This document shows, piece by piece, positions 1-7,950 of a stretch of 23,474 nt of DNA. The notes under the pieces are model-generated. The model did no database searches and was not told the origin of the DNA. It was given only the letters and a program-made list of their open reading frames with translations. Source of the stretch: Candidatus Undinarchaeales archaeon (lineage in GTDB: Archaea > SpSt-1190 > JASMDC01); assembly GCA_030753015.1 (NCBI GenBank), contig JASMDC010000051.1:1-23474 (forward strand). The letters run 5' to 3'. Position 1 is the first letter of the stretch. Each line of letters opens with the position of its first letter. A program made the translations under genes and the position numbers.

Positions 1-60
1 AACTGGGTGGTCGACCTGACTGTCGAAGAGGACAAGGGATTGGAGCCGAGAAAAGGTTAG
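1..60 (+). CDS. C-terminal end of an upstream gene (partial)
   Basis: Frame 1 is open from the window edge to a TAG at 58-60 and encodes 19 residues ending in LEPRKG. Frame 2 closes within the first 20 bases. The charged composition and codon use fit the GC-rich neighbours. The gap to the next start codon is 37 nt. No family can be recognised from so short a tail, and a chance open frame cannot be excluded. Confidence 0.35.
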   Translation, partial: NWVVDLTVEEDKGLEPRKG

Positions 61-85
61 TTATGCAACAAAGCAGTCCCGGACT

Positions 86-99
86 ATAACAATTGTTAT
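86..99. promoter_or_regulatory. 14-bp perfect palindrome over the start codon of the surface-protein gene
   Basis: Positions 86-99 read the same on both strands (ATAACAA/TTGTTAT) and include the first two bases of the ATG at 98. A weak TATA-like stretch lies near 58-66. With archaeal TATA-to-start spacing the palindrome would fall at the transcription start, a normal place for a repressor operator. No Shine-Dalgarno is visible. The operator role is inference. Confidence 0.35.
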
Positions 100-3000
100 G
101 AGGAAGCCGAAGGCTCTCGTAATACTGTTCACTATGATGGTCTCGATCGTCGTGCTGTCCACGTCGCTGTCGGGAGATAGGCTGGACGCCGTCATCCTGG
201 CGACCTCGGGGAACTATCCGGACGCCATCATCGCGGGCGCGGGCTCGGACAAGAGCGGCATCCCCGTCCTCCTGACCCCGCCCGACGTGCTGCCCGGGAA
301 GGTGGCCGATTTCCTGAACGAGACACGACCGGAGAGGATCATCCTCGTTGGCGGGAGCGCGGTGATCTCTTCGAACATCGAGGACGCGCTGACGGCCGAC
401 GGCTTCGAGGTGGTCCGCACGTGGGGCGTCAGCCGGTACGGGACGGCGGCCGAGTTCGCCACCTACATGTGGCAGGAGGGTGCCGAGGAGGCCGTGCTGG
501 TGTACGACGTCATGGGCAACGCCGAGGGCTTCGAGCATATCCAGCTGGCCATGGCCAAGGGCCTGGCGGCCGCAAGGAAGGTCCCCGTGCTCCTTACTGC
601 GGGTGACGCCCTCTCGGCCGAGACCAGCAACGCCCTCAAGGAGCTCGGTGTGGCAAAGGTCCTCCTTGTAGGCACCAGATTCGCCGATAACGTGACCGCC
701 GAGCTAACGTCCCTGGGCATCGGGATCGAGGTCATCACGGGCAAGGACGAGAACGAGGTCATAAAGAAGCTCGAGGACCGGGCCATCAAGGAGCTTAGAG
801 AAGAGGTCGTGGTGGATACGCTCGTGGTCATCGCCACCGCTGCCAACGACTTTTTGTCCACCATCTCCATGCCGAACACCGTCGAGGCGTCAGCGCGCAA
901 GGTGATCTCCGACGAGTCCGGGATCGTGGACGTCATCGAGTTCGTCAAGGCCAACGGGATCACGGAAGTCAAGGTGGTCGGTATCCCTGTTCTCGTGAGC
1001 AAGGTGGCCGCCCAGCTCCTGCTCATCGAGGGCATCCAGGTGACGGCCCTCTCCACGACCGACGTCGAGAAGAAGCTCGTCGACCTCGTCGAGCGGGACC
1101 GGGACAAGTGGAAGGAGAAGCGCACGGCCGAGCTCAAGAAGATCCATGAGAGGCTTGAGGAGAAGCGTGCCGAGGTGGCCGGGAGAGTGACCGGCGAGCT
1201 CGAGAAGGCTGCGGCCCTGCTCGACGAGACCGAGTCCTACCTGCAATCGCTCGAGTCGGAGGCCGAGACCGATGACCAGGTCGCGTCCCTCAACGAGGCC
1301 ACGAAGGTGCTGGAGAAAGCAAGAGAAGTGTTAGAAGGGGCGCATAGCGCCCTCGACTCCGCCGAGAGTTCCGGCAGCGTGGATGACTATGTTCGGGCAC
1401 TACGCCTCATCAAGAAGGTCTTCAGCCTTGCCAAGTCGGCCAGCTACGAGGGCGCCAACGACTTCTACGGTGCGGACGCGGGCCGGAGACGCGAGGTCGT
1501 GGAGGAGTTCCTGGACCGCGAGAGCCAGAACATGGACAGGTTCGTCGACAGGTTCCAGGGCGAGCTGGACAAGTTCAAGGAGTTCTACGAGGGGGCCGAG
1601 GAGGCAGGACTGCTCGCCGATGAGTGCTCGAACCTGGTGGACGAAGCCGAGCAGCTCTACGAGGAAGCGGACGGTGCCTACCACGCCAATGACTACCACA
1701 AGGTAAAGGAGCTGGCGTCCCGGATCAAGAAGAACCTCCAGAAGTGCGTGACCCTTACCATGCAGAAGGGCAGGGATGACAAGGGGCAGCTCGTCAGCTT
1801 CAAGCAGGAGCTCGCTGATCACCGTAACAAGGTCGCGTTCGCGGACCGCATCACGGCCTGTCGCGACAAGTGCACGGGCCGCGTGGACCGGTGCATGGAC
1901 CTGATCGACAGCTGTGCCGACACGTGCGGCTCGATCGTCGAGAAGTGCGTCGAGGGCACCCGAAAGATGGAAGCCCAGTGCGAGGCCATCGCCGGACAGG
2001 ATGATCAGGTCAATATCCCCGAGGACCACCAGGAGTGCATCGCCTGGTGCAGGTCGATGAGCGCCGCCGCGAACGATCCTGATCTGTTCAACTACTGCGT
2101 CGACCGACACTGCCCAGATGACCAGGGCGCCGGCAAGGACACGTCCGCCCGCGAGGGCTGTCTTTCCGAGGTGAAGGACTACACCTTCTCGTGCGAGGCC
2201 GAAGCAGAGGACTGTTACGAGGGATGCGACGTCCTCAGCGAGGACAAGTGCCGCCTTGAGCTTAAAGATTGCGTGCCCGGGTGTGTCGGCGAGCGCCTCT
2301 CCAAGGACCCGAGGTTCGCCGGCGAGGTGTGCGACATCGCGTGCGCCGGGGACGCCGGGTGCATCGATGATTGCACGAACCCCGGGCCCGGCCTGGAACC
2401 TACCGGATGCACGAGCAACGACGACTGCGATGACAACGACGCCTGCACTACTGACCTGTGCTCGTCGTCGAACGTGTGCCACAACCCGGTCAATCCTGAA
2501 TGTTGCAACAGCCAAGACGAGTGCGACGACGGCAACCCCTGCAACTTGGACCGGTGCATCGCGAACAAGTGCCGGTACTCACCAAACATCATCGCCGGCT
2601 GTTGCACGAGCGACACCGAGTGCGACGACGGTGATCCCTGCACCACTGACCTGTGCTCGAATGAGAACGTGTGCCAGTACAATGACATCACCACCGGCGA
2701 CTGCGGGAGGGGCCACCCAGGGGTGGCTCCTATGTGCCTGTCGGACGACGACTGCGTGTGCCACAAGAACACTGGCTGCATCCTGGGTACAACGCTCGAC
2801 GAGCTCCTGGAGCCGGGCTCGGTCATGTCATCTACTTGGTTCAATTGCGCTATAAGGAACTGCGTGTGCGAGGACGGCCGGTGCGTCAATAGGCCCGTCG
2901 AGGACGGGGACCAACTCGTCGACCCGGACAGCCCGGCGGCAATCCACTGCAAGGACAAGGGCAACGACTACACGGTCCGCATCGACGATGACGGGAAGAA

Positions 3001-4282
3001 GGTCGGCGTGTGCGTGTTCGCGGACAGGAGCGAGTGCGACGCTCAGGACTTCAAGGACAAGAGCTGCGGGCCAAGCCTGGAGCCTGCCGGATGCACGAGC
3101 GACGAGGACTGCGATGACAACGACGCCTGCACCATCAACCTGTGCTCGTCGTCGAACGTGTGCCACTACGAAATCAATTCCGACTGCTGCAACGACCACA
3201 ACGAGTGCGACGACTACAATCCCTGCACCCTCGACCGGTGCATAGGTTCCCTGTGCCGCCACTCACCAAACATCATCCCCGGCTGTTGCACGAGCGACAC
3301 CGAGTGCGACGACGGCAATCCCTGCACCGGAGACCTCTGCTCCTCGTCGAACGTGTGTCACAACCCCGCCATCCCCGAATGCTGCACGAGCAACGCCGAC
3401 TGCGACGACGGCTTCGCCTGCACCCAGGACCTGTGCTCCTCGGCCCTGTGCCATCACCAGGCGATCACCACCGGCGACTGCGCCCCCGCTCCAAAGACGT
3501 ACTGCGGTGACGGCACGTGCAACGGTGACGAGGACCAGGCCCTCTGCTGCGCTGACTGCGGCTGCTCCGGGTTCTACGTGTGCCACGACGGCCGGTGCCT
3601 CCCGCCCAAACCGCCAGCAAGCGACGAGTGCGCCGTGTGCGAGTGGGAGTGCGATATCCAGATCGGCGGAGATCACGAGGACTGTATCCACCAGCGGTGC
3701 GACAGCGTTTGCTACGTGCCATCTGTCTGCGGTGACGGTACGTGCGATGCCGACGAGGACCAGACCAACTGCTGCACTGACTGCTTCTGCCACGGTGACG
3801 ACCAGTGCCACAGCGACGGCCGGTGCCTCCCGCCCAAGCCACCTCACAACGACGAGTGCGGCACGTGCGAGTGGGACTGCAAGGTCCAGATCGGCGTTGG
3901 GTACGACGACTGCCTCGACCAGCGGTGCGGGGGCGTGTGCCCTGCCGCCACCGCCGACGAGACGCCTCCTGATTGTGCGATCACCGATCCTGTCGCAGGG
4001 GACGTTGTAAGCGGTGCTACATATGGCCTGACGGTGACGTTCAAGGCACATGACGACGGTGGATTATCCAACTATGTCATCAAAGTGATAGGCGACGACG
4101 GGTCCGGGAACATACCCGTGGTCCTCGTCAGCGATATCATGCCCGGGACCTCGTTCAGCGGTTCTGCTACGGGGAACCTGGCACCTGTGTTCAATTCGTT
4201 CAAGGCGATCACGCTCAAGGTAGTTGATGATTCCGACAATGTCTGCAGGGACGCGGTACATGTCACAGGGTCCTTGAACTGA
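98..4282 (+). CDS. Secreted Cys-rich mosaic surface protein with cell-wall-binding (CWB2-like) repeats
   Basis: Protein of 1394 residues. Residues 1-26 form a signal peptide (basic start, hydrophobic core). Residues about 28-330 hold three repeats like cell wall binding repeat 2 (PF04122); the first is clearest, with PVLLT, ILVGGSAVIS and a WGVSRYGTA motif. Residues about 335-580 are charged, helical and coiled-coil-like. Residues about 585-770 are Cys-rich. About 771-1128 hold repeats of the form CxxDxDCDDxxxCTxDxC...VC...CC, interrupted near 945-991 by a DUF333-like segment. Two copies of a CGDGTC...DGRCLPPKPP...CEW module follow at about 1136 and 1211. The last 100 residues look like an Ig-like domain. 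It is probably exported and disulphide-rich, acting in the envelope or adhesion. Its ligand cannot be told from sequence. Confidence 0.85.
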   Translation: MRKPKALVILFTMMVSIVVLSTSLSGDRLDAVILATSGNYPDAIIAGAGSDKSGIPVLLTPPDVLPGKVADFLNETRPERIILVGGSAVISSNIEDALTADGFEVVRTWGVSRYGTAAEFATYMWQEGAEEAVLVYDVMGNAEGFEHIQLAMAKGLAAARKVPVLLTAGDALSAETSNALKELGVAKVLLVGTRFADNVTAELTSLGIGIEVITGKDENEVIKKLEDRAIKELREEVVVDTLVVIATAANDFLSTISMPNTVEASARKVISDESGIVDVIEFVKANGITEVKVVGIPVLVSKVAAQLLLIEGIQVTALSTTDVEKKLVDLVERDRDKWKEKRTAELKKIHERLEEKRAEVAGRVTGELEKAAALLDETESYLQSLESEAETDDQVASLNEATKVLEKAREVLEGAHSALDSAESSGSVDDYVRALRLIKKVFSLAKSASYEGANDFYGADAGRRREVVEEFLDRESQNMDRFVDRFQGELDKFKEFYEGAEEAGLLADECSNLVDEAEQLYEEADGAYHANDYHKVKELASRIKKNLQKCVTLTMQKGRDDKGQLVSFKQELADHRNKVAFADRITACRDKCTGRVDRCMDLIDSCADTCGSIVEKCVEGTRKMEAQCEAIAGQDDQVNIPEDHQECIAWCRSMSAAANDPDLFNYCVDRHCPDDQGAGKDTSAREGCLSEVKDYTFSCEAEAEDCYEGCDVLSEDKCRLELKDCVPGCVGERLSKDPRFAGEVCDIACAGDAGCIDDCTNPGPGLEPTGCTSNDDCDDNDACTTDLCSSSNVCHNPVNPECCNSQDECDDGNPCNLDRCIANKCRYSPNIIAGCCTSDTECDDGDPCTTDLCSNENVCQYNDITTGDCGRGHPGVAPMCLSDDDCVCHKNTGCILGTTLDELLEPGSVMSSTWFNCAIRNCVCEDGRCVNRPVEDGDQLVDPDSPAAIHCKDKGNDYTVRIDDDGKKVGVCVFADRSECDAQDFKDKSCGPSLEPAGCTSDEDCDDNDACTINLCSSSNVCHYEINSDCCNDHNECDDYNPCTLDRCIGSLCRHSPNIIPGCCTSDTECDDGNPCTGDLCSSSNVCHNPAIPECCTSNADCDDGFACTQDLCSSALCHHQAITTGDCAPAPKTYCGDGTCNGDEDQALCCADCGCSGFYVCHDGRCLPPKPPASDECAVCEWECDIQIGGDHEDCIHQRCDSVCYVPSVCGDGTCDADEDQTNCCTDCFCHGDDQCHSDGRCLPPKPPHNDECGTCEWDCKVQIGVGYDDCLDQRCGGVCPAATADETPPDCAITDPVAGDVVSGATYGLTVTFKAHDDGGLSNYVIKVIGDDGSGNIPVVLVSDIMPGTSFSGSATGNLAPVFNSFKAITLKVVDDSDNVCRDAVHVTGSLN
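2391..2672 (+). repeat. Internal coding duplication, copy 1 (partner 3075-3356)
   Basis: The block is nearly repeated exactly 684 bp (228 codons) downstream. Both copies begin with a Leu-Glu-Pro-x-Gly-Cys-Thr-Ser segment and run through the DCDDNDACT, CNxxxECDD and SPNII(A/P)GCCTSDTECDDG modules. Nucleotide identity is high, including silent sites, which suggests a recent segmental duplication or gene conversion rather than old repeat divergence. Confidence 0.75.
3075..3356 (+). repeat. Internal coding duplication, copy 2 (partner 2391-2672)
   Basis: Second copy of the Cys-rich block, in frame and exactly 684 bp after the first. The DUF333-like segment lies between the two copies, so the duplicated unit probably included it or it was inserted later. 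Confidence 0.75.
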
Positions 4283-4318
4283 TGTGGAAGGACCGCTTGG
4301 CGGCGGACAGGGGCCGGA

Positions 4319-5062
4319 CTATCTGTCGCCGAACAGGTGCCTGAAGTAGTCGCCGATGGCAAAGCCCACCTTGGCAAGCCCGCTCGCCTCGCGCCGAACT
4401 CTTGCCTCGCGCGCCATGTCCATGAAGTTGTCCAAAAGCATGTTACCGTCCTGGTTCTCCATCCCCTCCTTCTCCAGCTGCGCGGCCCACTCGGGGTGGA
4501 ACTGGACGGAGTACACGGGCCGGGTCCGGTGGCGCATGGCCTCGACACCGCAGTTGTCGGAATAGGCCATGACCTCGAAGTCCTCCGGGACGGCAAGCAC
4601 CTCGTCGACGTGGTGCTCGGCCATGGTGATATCCTCTGCAAGCCCCTTGAACAGGGGATCGTGTCCGTTCAGATGGATGGTGGTGGGGCCCCGTTCAAGA
4701 TCGTAGCCGGGTGCCTTGCCGCTGACGCCGCCGTAGGCCTCTGCCATGAGCTGGTGTGAGAAGCAGATCCCCAGGACCGGCCGGTCGGTCGTGAGGTACA
4801 GCTGTGCCTCTGCCTCCTTCCAGGGATCGTTGCCGTGCACGCTGTAGGGCGCGCCCGAGCCCACGATGCCGTCGAACTCGTCCGGGTCGGGAAGCTCACC
4901 GTCGTACGCAAGGAACGTGTGCACCTCGGCCCCCGTACTTTCAAGGTAGGAGGCGACCATGCTCCCCGTGTAGGCGTCGGGATGGTTCAGGAGCACGGCG
5001 ATGCGCACGGCGTCCTGCTCAGGCCCGCGATCGAGCTCTTCCGGATCCCCCAGATCGTACAC
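4319..5062 (-). CDS. Class I glutamine amidotransferase (GMP synthase GATase-like)
   Basis: Protein of 247 residues of the triad-type class I glutamine amidotransferase family, which hydrolyses glutamine and passes ammonia to a substrate. The nucleophile elbow GICFSHQ has Cys100, and the C-terminal SVQFHPE motif supplies His189 and Glu191, so the triad is intact. The length suits a stand-alone GATase1 protein; the partner or acceptor is unknown. The start is GTG at 5060-5062, chosen because a TATA-like box lies about 25-30 nt upstream (5087-5094) and no ATG fits; this implies a leaderless mRNA. It converges on the surface-protein gene with a 36-nt gap and diverges from the alanine dehydrogenase-like gene. 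Confidence 0.85.
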   Translation of the reverse strand: MYDLGDPEELDRGPEQDAVRIAVLLNHPDAYTGSMVASYLESTGAEVHTFLAYDGELPDPDEFDGIVGSGAPYSVHGNDPWKEAEAQLYLTTDRPVLGICFSHQLMAEAYGGVSGKAPGYDLERGPTTIHLNGHDPLFKGLAEDITMAEHHVDEVLAVPEDFEVMAYSDNCGVEAMRHRTRPVYSVQFHPEWAAQLEKEGMENQDGNMLLDNFMDMAREARVRREASGLAKVGFAIGDYFRHLFGDR

Positions 5063-5086
5063 GGATTACCGCGGCCCGCGAGGTTG

Positions 5087-5094
5087 TATTTATA
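5087..5094. promoter_or_regulatory. TATA box between divergent genes
   Basis: TATTTATA on the plus strand reads TATAAATA on the minus strand. It lies about 25-30 nt before the GTG of the amidotransferase (5062). It is also about 40-47 nt before the ATG at 5134 of the dehydrogenase-like gene. One AT-rich element in a GC-rich 70-bp gap may serve both directions. Promoter activity is inferred from spacing only. Confidence 0.5.
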
Positions 5095-5133
5095 CATTCC
5101 GCTCAATCCTTACCGGGCGGGGTTGAACCGGGA

Positions 5134-6099
5134 ATGAAGATCGGCATACCGAAGGAGACGATAGCCAACGATCCTCGGGTGGCCATCCTTCCCGAGGACG
5201 TGGAACGCATCATCGCGGCAGGGCACGAGCTCTTCGTTGAAAAGGATGCGGGAAGGGAGATCGGTATCGCGGTCGAGGACTACGAGCGCGCGGGTGCAAC
5301 TATCGTTCCCGGTCCTGCCCGGATATTCGACAAGGAGCTGGTGGTGAAGCTCAAGGCCCCGACGGAGAAGGAGTTCGGCATGATGAAGGGCAACAGGCTC
5401 TTCTGCATGCTGCACACCGCCCAGAACCCGCACGCAGTAGAGCTCATGAGGGAGAACGGCATCCTGGGGATCGCCATGGAGGAGGTTAAAGACGACGCCG
5501 GGGGCAGGTTCGTGGATGCCACGGACATGACCGGCGAGCAGGGGATGCTGTACGCGTTCAGCGAGCACGGCCGATCCCCGTCCGAGTGCAACGTCATGTT
5601 CCTGGGCTACGGACGCGTGGGGACGGCGGCCATACGGATCGCCAGCCAGCTGGGGGCGAGCGTCAAGATCCTGAGAAAGGCCGATTGCCCGAACCTCGCC
5701 TACTTCCTGCGGGGGACGGACATAGTCGTCAATGCCATGTCGTGGCCGGAGGAGAAGCGGAGGAACAAGGAGTACGTGATCACCAAGGACATGCTCCATC
5801 ACATGAACAGGGGAGCGATCGTCCTGGACCTTTCTGTGGACTTCCCGGGTCCGATAGAGACCTGTCGGCCCACCAGCCTGGACGATCCCTTCTACTTTGT
5901 GAGCGTTCGCGACGAGCATGGCACGGAAAGGCGGATCAAGCACATCTGTATCTACGGGTATCCGGGGCTGGCCCCCCTCTCCTGCGTGGAGAGGTACAGC
6001 AAGCAGATCACGCCGCTCCTTCTCGAGATTGCGAACGGAGATGTGGGCGACTGGCCCGACCACCTGAGAAGGGCGGTCCGTCCTGCAAAGGACCCGTAG
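5134..6099 (+). CDS. Alanine dehydrogenase / N5-(carboxyethyl)ornithine synthase-like NAD(P) dehydrogenase
   Basis: Protein of 321 residues. It starts MKIGIPKE, the usual N-terminus of the AlaDh/PNT family, and that fixes the ATG at 5134 although the frame is open from further upstream. The family's substrate residues appear as Arg15, Lys74 (LKAPT) and His94 (MLHTAQ). A Rossmann motif GYGRVG is near residue 155. The C-terminal half (NAMSWP, VLDLSVDFPG, IETCRPTSLDDPFY) resembles, from memory, N5-(carboxyethyl)ornithine synthase at least as much as true alanine dehydrogenase, and it is shorter than typical alanine dehydrogenases (about 370). The expected reaction is NAD(P)H-linked reductive amination of pyruvate, or reductive condensation of pyruvate with an amino acid. 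The substrate is unresolved. It ends 5 nt before the convergent next gene. Confidence 0.75.
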   Translation: MKIGIPKETIANDPRVAILPEDVERIIAAGHELFVEKDAGREIGIAVEDYERAGATIVPGPARIFDKELVVKLKAPTEKEFGMMKGNRLFCMLHTAQNPHAVELMRENGILGIAMEEVKDDAGGRFVDATDMTGEQGMLYAFSEHGRSPSECNVMFLGYGRVGTAAIRIASQLGASVKILRKADCPNLAYFLRGTDIVVNAMSWPEEKRRNKEYVITKDMLHHMNRGAIVLDLSVDFPGPIETCRPTSLDDPFYFVSVRDEHGTERRIKHICIYGYPGLAPLSCVERYSKQITPLLLEIANGDVGDWPDHLRRAVRPAKDP

Positions 6100-6104
6100 G
6101 GGGC

Positions 6105-7754
6105 TCACACTTCGATAGCAGCGCCTGCCGACCTGACCGCAACCCCGGCCGGGTCATGGATCGAGCCGACGATCATTGCATATCCGTCCGAGAGCTCGTC
6201 GCTGTACTTCTCGGCGTCGCGGAAGACACGTCCTGCCATCCTTGTGTGCTCGGCCTCCCAGCCCGCCACGAGCATCGCCTCCTGCCCCGGCGCGAATCCG
6301 TCGCTGAAGCCGCGTATCACAGAATAAGGGCGCTCGCACGGTAACGACGAACCCTCGCAGAGGTCCCACTTGGTCACCCCGAGCTCTCTTGCCAGCGAGT
6401 TGACCGACGGTCCGCCGACAACGATGACCCGGTGCGCTGCAAGGTCGCTGGCGCTCACCTCGCTGTCCAGCATCGCCCTGACCAGGAACTCCTGCGAGCC
6501 GAGGTACTGGCCGATCTCGGCGGCAGCGATGCTGTCGTCCGCCTTCGATCCCTCGCCGACGACGACGAGCACGGTCTCGCGTCCTGACCCGCCGATGGCC
6601 CCGGACACGGTGAACAGCCCCTGGCCGTACAGCTCCCTGGCCCTGTCATCGGGATCGTAGCTGGAGATGATCTCGCCCACGACCGACTGTGCGATGGACA
6701 GAGAGTACTCCGCTTTGAACTCGTCCCCCGCAGCGAGCCGGTGCACGATCACCTCACCCCCGGACCCGGAGTACTTGAGCAGGAACGCAGTGGGTCCCGG
6801 GCTCAGGTCACCGGGGATGTCGAGGTCCAGCACGAGGTGCAGGTCCATGGGCTCGTCGAGAGTGAGCTCTTCTACGGCCGCGACGATACCCACCATGCCC
6901 CTGGCGTACTCCTGGGGGTCTTTCGTACGTATCGCGTCGACCTCCAGCTTGAACGCAGCGAGCCTTTCCTCGACTTCCGCATCGAAGGTCGCGTGCGCCT
7001 CCCGGATGCCCCCGAGCGACGTCTTCAATGATCCTGTCTCGAGCTCCTCGCGCGCCCCGTTCACATCGTCGCGTATCCTCTCGAGCTCTGTCTCGTTCCA
7101 GAGCGGCGGGCCGTACCCGTTATCGTCGTAATCGCTCACCAGGGTCAGTTTGTCGTTGAGCATGAGCCAGGCCAGCTTCAGCAGCCTCGCACGTTCCTCG
7201 TCGGTGATCGTCGGGTCGGCCGCACGTTCGAGGGTAATATTGATCACCTTGTCCAAAAATCCCAACGCTTCGCCCCAGGCCTCCGCCTCCATTGGATTGC
7301 CCAGGCCCAGCCCCTCCTTCCCATTGCCCGAGATCCTGTCCCAGGCCGTGTGGTGCTCGGAATGGTACTTCTCGTGGACCAGCGTCTTTGCGAGCGACAT
7401 CATCCAGCTGACGTGCACGGGGTTCGACGGGTCAAAGGGGAGGCTGGGAGGATTGAACGCCCGGGGATCGACGAAGACCGGTCCGCCGTACTCGTCGTTC
7501 TTGCCCAGCGCGCCTCCGTCCAGCGGCTTCACGATGATCTTGCCGTTGCCCAGGTACAGTGCGATGTTGTCGGCAGTGGCGTTCTGCCCGATGGAGCGAA
7601 GGTAGTCGATGATCTTCTGTATCTCCTGTCCATGGAAGTTGGACGGGCTTGCCACCGTCACTGCCTGGACGACGATGGCGCCCAGCAGGATGCAGAGCAC
7701 CAATGCCAGCACGAGGCGTCCGTGATCAGTTCTGTCCTTGGCCGTCCCCTTCAT
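6105..7754 (-). CDS. Exported protein with HExxH motif and S-layer-like C-terminal domain
   Basis: Protein of 549 residues. Residues 14-33 are a strong hydrophobic segment (signal peptide or anchor). HEKYH at 127-131 fits the zinc-metallopeptidase motif HExxH. Glutamates at 156, 158 and 162 (PMEAEAWGEAL) are placed to give the third metal ligand, as in gluzincin-like proteins. A helical middle region (about 210-290) follows. The last 130 residues carry VIVVGGPSVN and a LVAGWEAEHTRMAGRVF motif resembling the C-terminal domain of archaeal S-layer proteins (VxxGGP...AGxxAxDTR). It is likely an envelope protein, perhaps a wall-associated peptidase; activity is unproven. The ATG at 7752-7754 has a TATA-like box about 25 nt upstream, suggesting a leaderless mRNA. 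Confidence 0.75.
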   Translation of the reverse strand: MKGTAKDRTDHGRLVLALVLCILLGAIVVQAVTVASPSNFHGQEIQKIIDYLRSIGQNATADNIALYLGNGKIIVKPLDGGALGKNDEYGGPVFVDPRAFNPPSLPFDPSNPVHVSWMMSLAKTLVHEKYHSEHHTAWDRISGNGKEGLGLGNPMEAEAWGEALGFLDKVINITLERAADPTITDEERARLLKLAWLMLNDKLTLVSDYDDNGYGPPLWNETELERIRDDVNGAREELETGSLKTSLGGIREAHATFDAEVEERLAAFKLEVDAIRTKDPQEYARGMVGIVAAVEELTLDEPMDLHLVLDLDIPGDLSPGPTAFLLKYSGSGGEVIVHRLAAGDEFKAEYSLSIAQSVVGEIISSYDPDDRARELYGQGLFTVSGAIGGSGRETVLVVVGEGSKADDSIAAAEIGQYLGSQEFLVRAMLDSEVSASDLAAHRVIVVGGPSVNSLARELGVTKWDLCEGSSLPCERPYSVIRGFSDGFAPGQEAMLVAGWEAEHTRMAGRVFRDAEKYSDELSDGYAMIVGSIHDPAGVAVRSAGAAIEV

Positions 7755-7774
7755 AGTGATGGGGGGAGGACCAA

Positions 7775-7784
7775 GCTTTATCCC
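7775..7784 (-). promoter_or_regulatory. TATA-like box of the HExxH/S-layer gene
   Basis: The minus strand reads GGGATAAAGC, centred about 25 nt before the ATG at 7754. This is the spacing expected when transcription begins at the start codon. No ribosome binding site is seen. Confidence 0.45.
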
Positions 7785-7815
7785 TCTTTTGCCATGATCC
7801 TACAAGAGCGATGGG

Positions 7816-7862
7816 AGGGGACGGTAACAGGGCCGAGAAGCAGGACCGGGCACGGCGTAGAG
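7816..7862. repeat. Partial copy (left end) of the island's dispersed repeat
   Basis: This stretch aligns without gaps to the left end of the repeat at 15027 onward: 14 of the first 15 bases (GGGGACxGTAACAGG) match, and about 36 of 49 overall. It lies before the first ATPase gene and may mark the left edge of the accessory island. It is short and diverged. Confidence 0.45.
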
Positions 7863-7910
7863 GCGCCATTTTCCCGGACGGTACGGGTACGACCGGCGGT
7901 AGTAAGGAAC

Positions 7911-7949
7911 ATTTATATTCACCAAGTGAATAATACAGTTAGTGTATTA
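7911..7949 (+). promoter_or_regulatory. Promoter with two tandem dyad operators for the first ATPase
   Basis: TTTATATT at 7912-7919 is a TATA box about 33-38 nt before the ATG at 7951. Two inverted repeats follow directly. The first has 7-bp arms around CAA (TATTCAC/GTGAATA, 7916-7932). The second has 7-bp arms around GTTAG (TAATACA/TGTATTA, 7931-7949) and ends just before the start codon. A protein bound here would block initiation, so autorepression by the ATPase's own winged helix is a reasonable hypothesis. Confidence 0.55.
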
Positions 7950-7950
7950 A

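Noticed and set aside
1400-2515. Long minus-strand open frame of 371 codons inside the surface-protein gene
   Set aside because: It is antisense to an obvious gene, has low-complexity Val/Ala/Leu-rich composition typical of GC-rich shadow frames, and no recognisable motif.
3263-4051. Minus-strand open frame of 262 codons opposite the Cys-rich repeats
   Set aside because: Its repeats mirror the DNA repeats of the real gene; composition is that of a shadow frame.
4804-5133. Upstream extension of the alanine dehydrogenase-like frame
   Set aside because: The extension is Arg/Pro-rich, antisense to the amidotransferase gene, and the family N-terminus begins exactly at the ATG at 5134.
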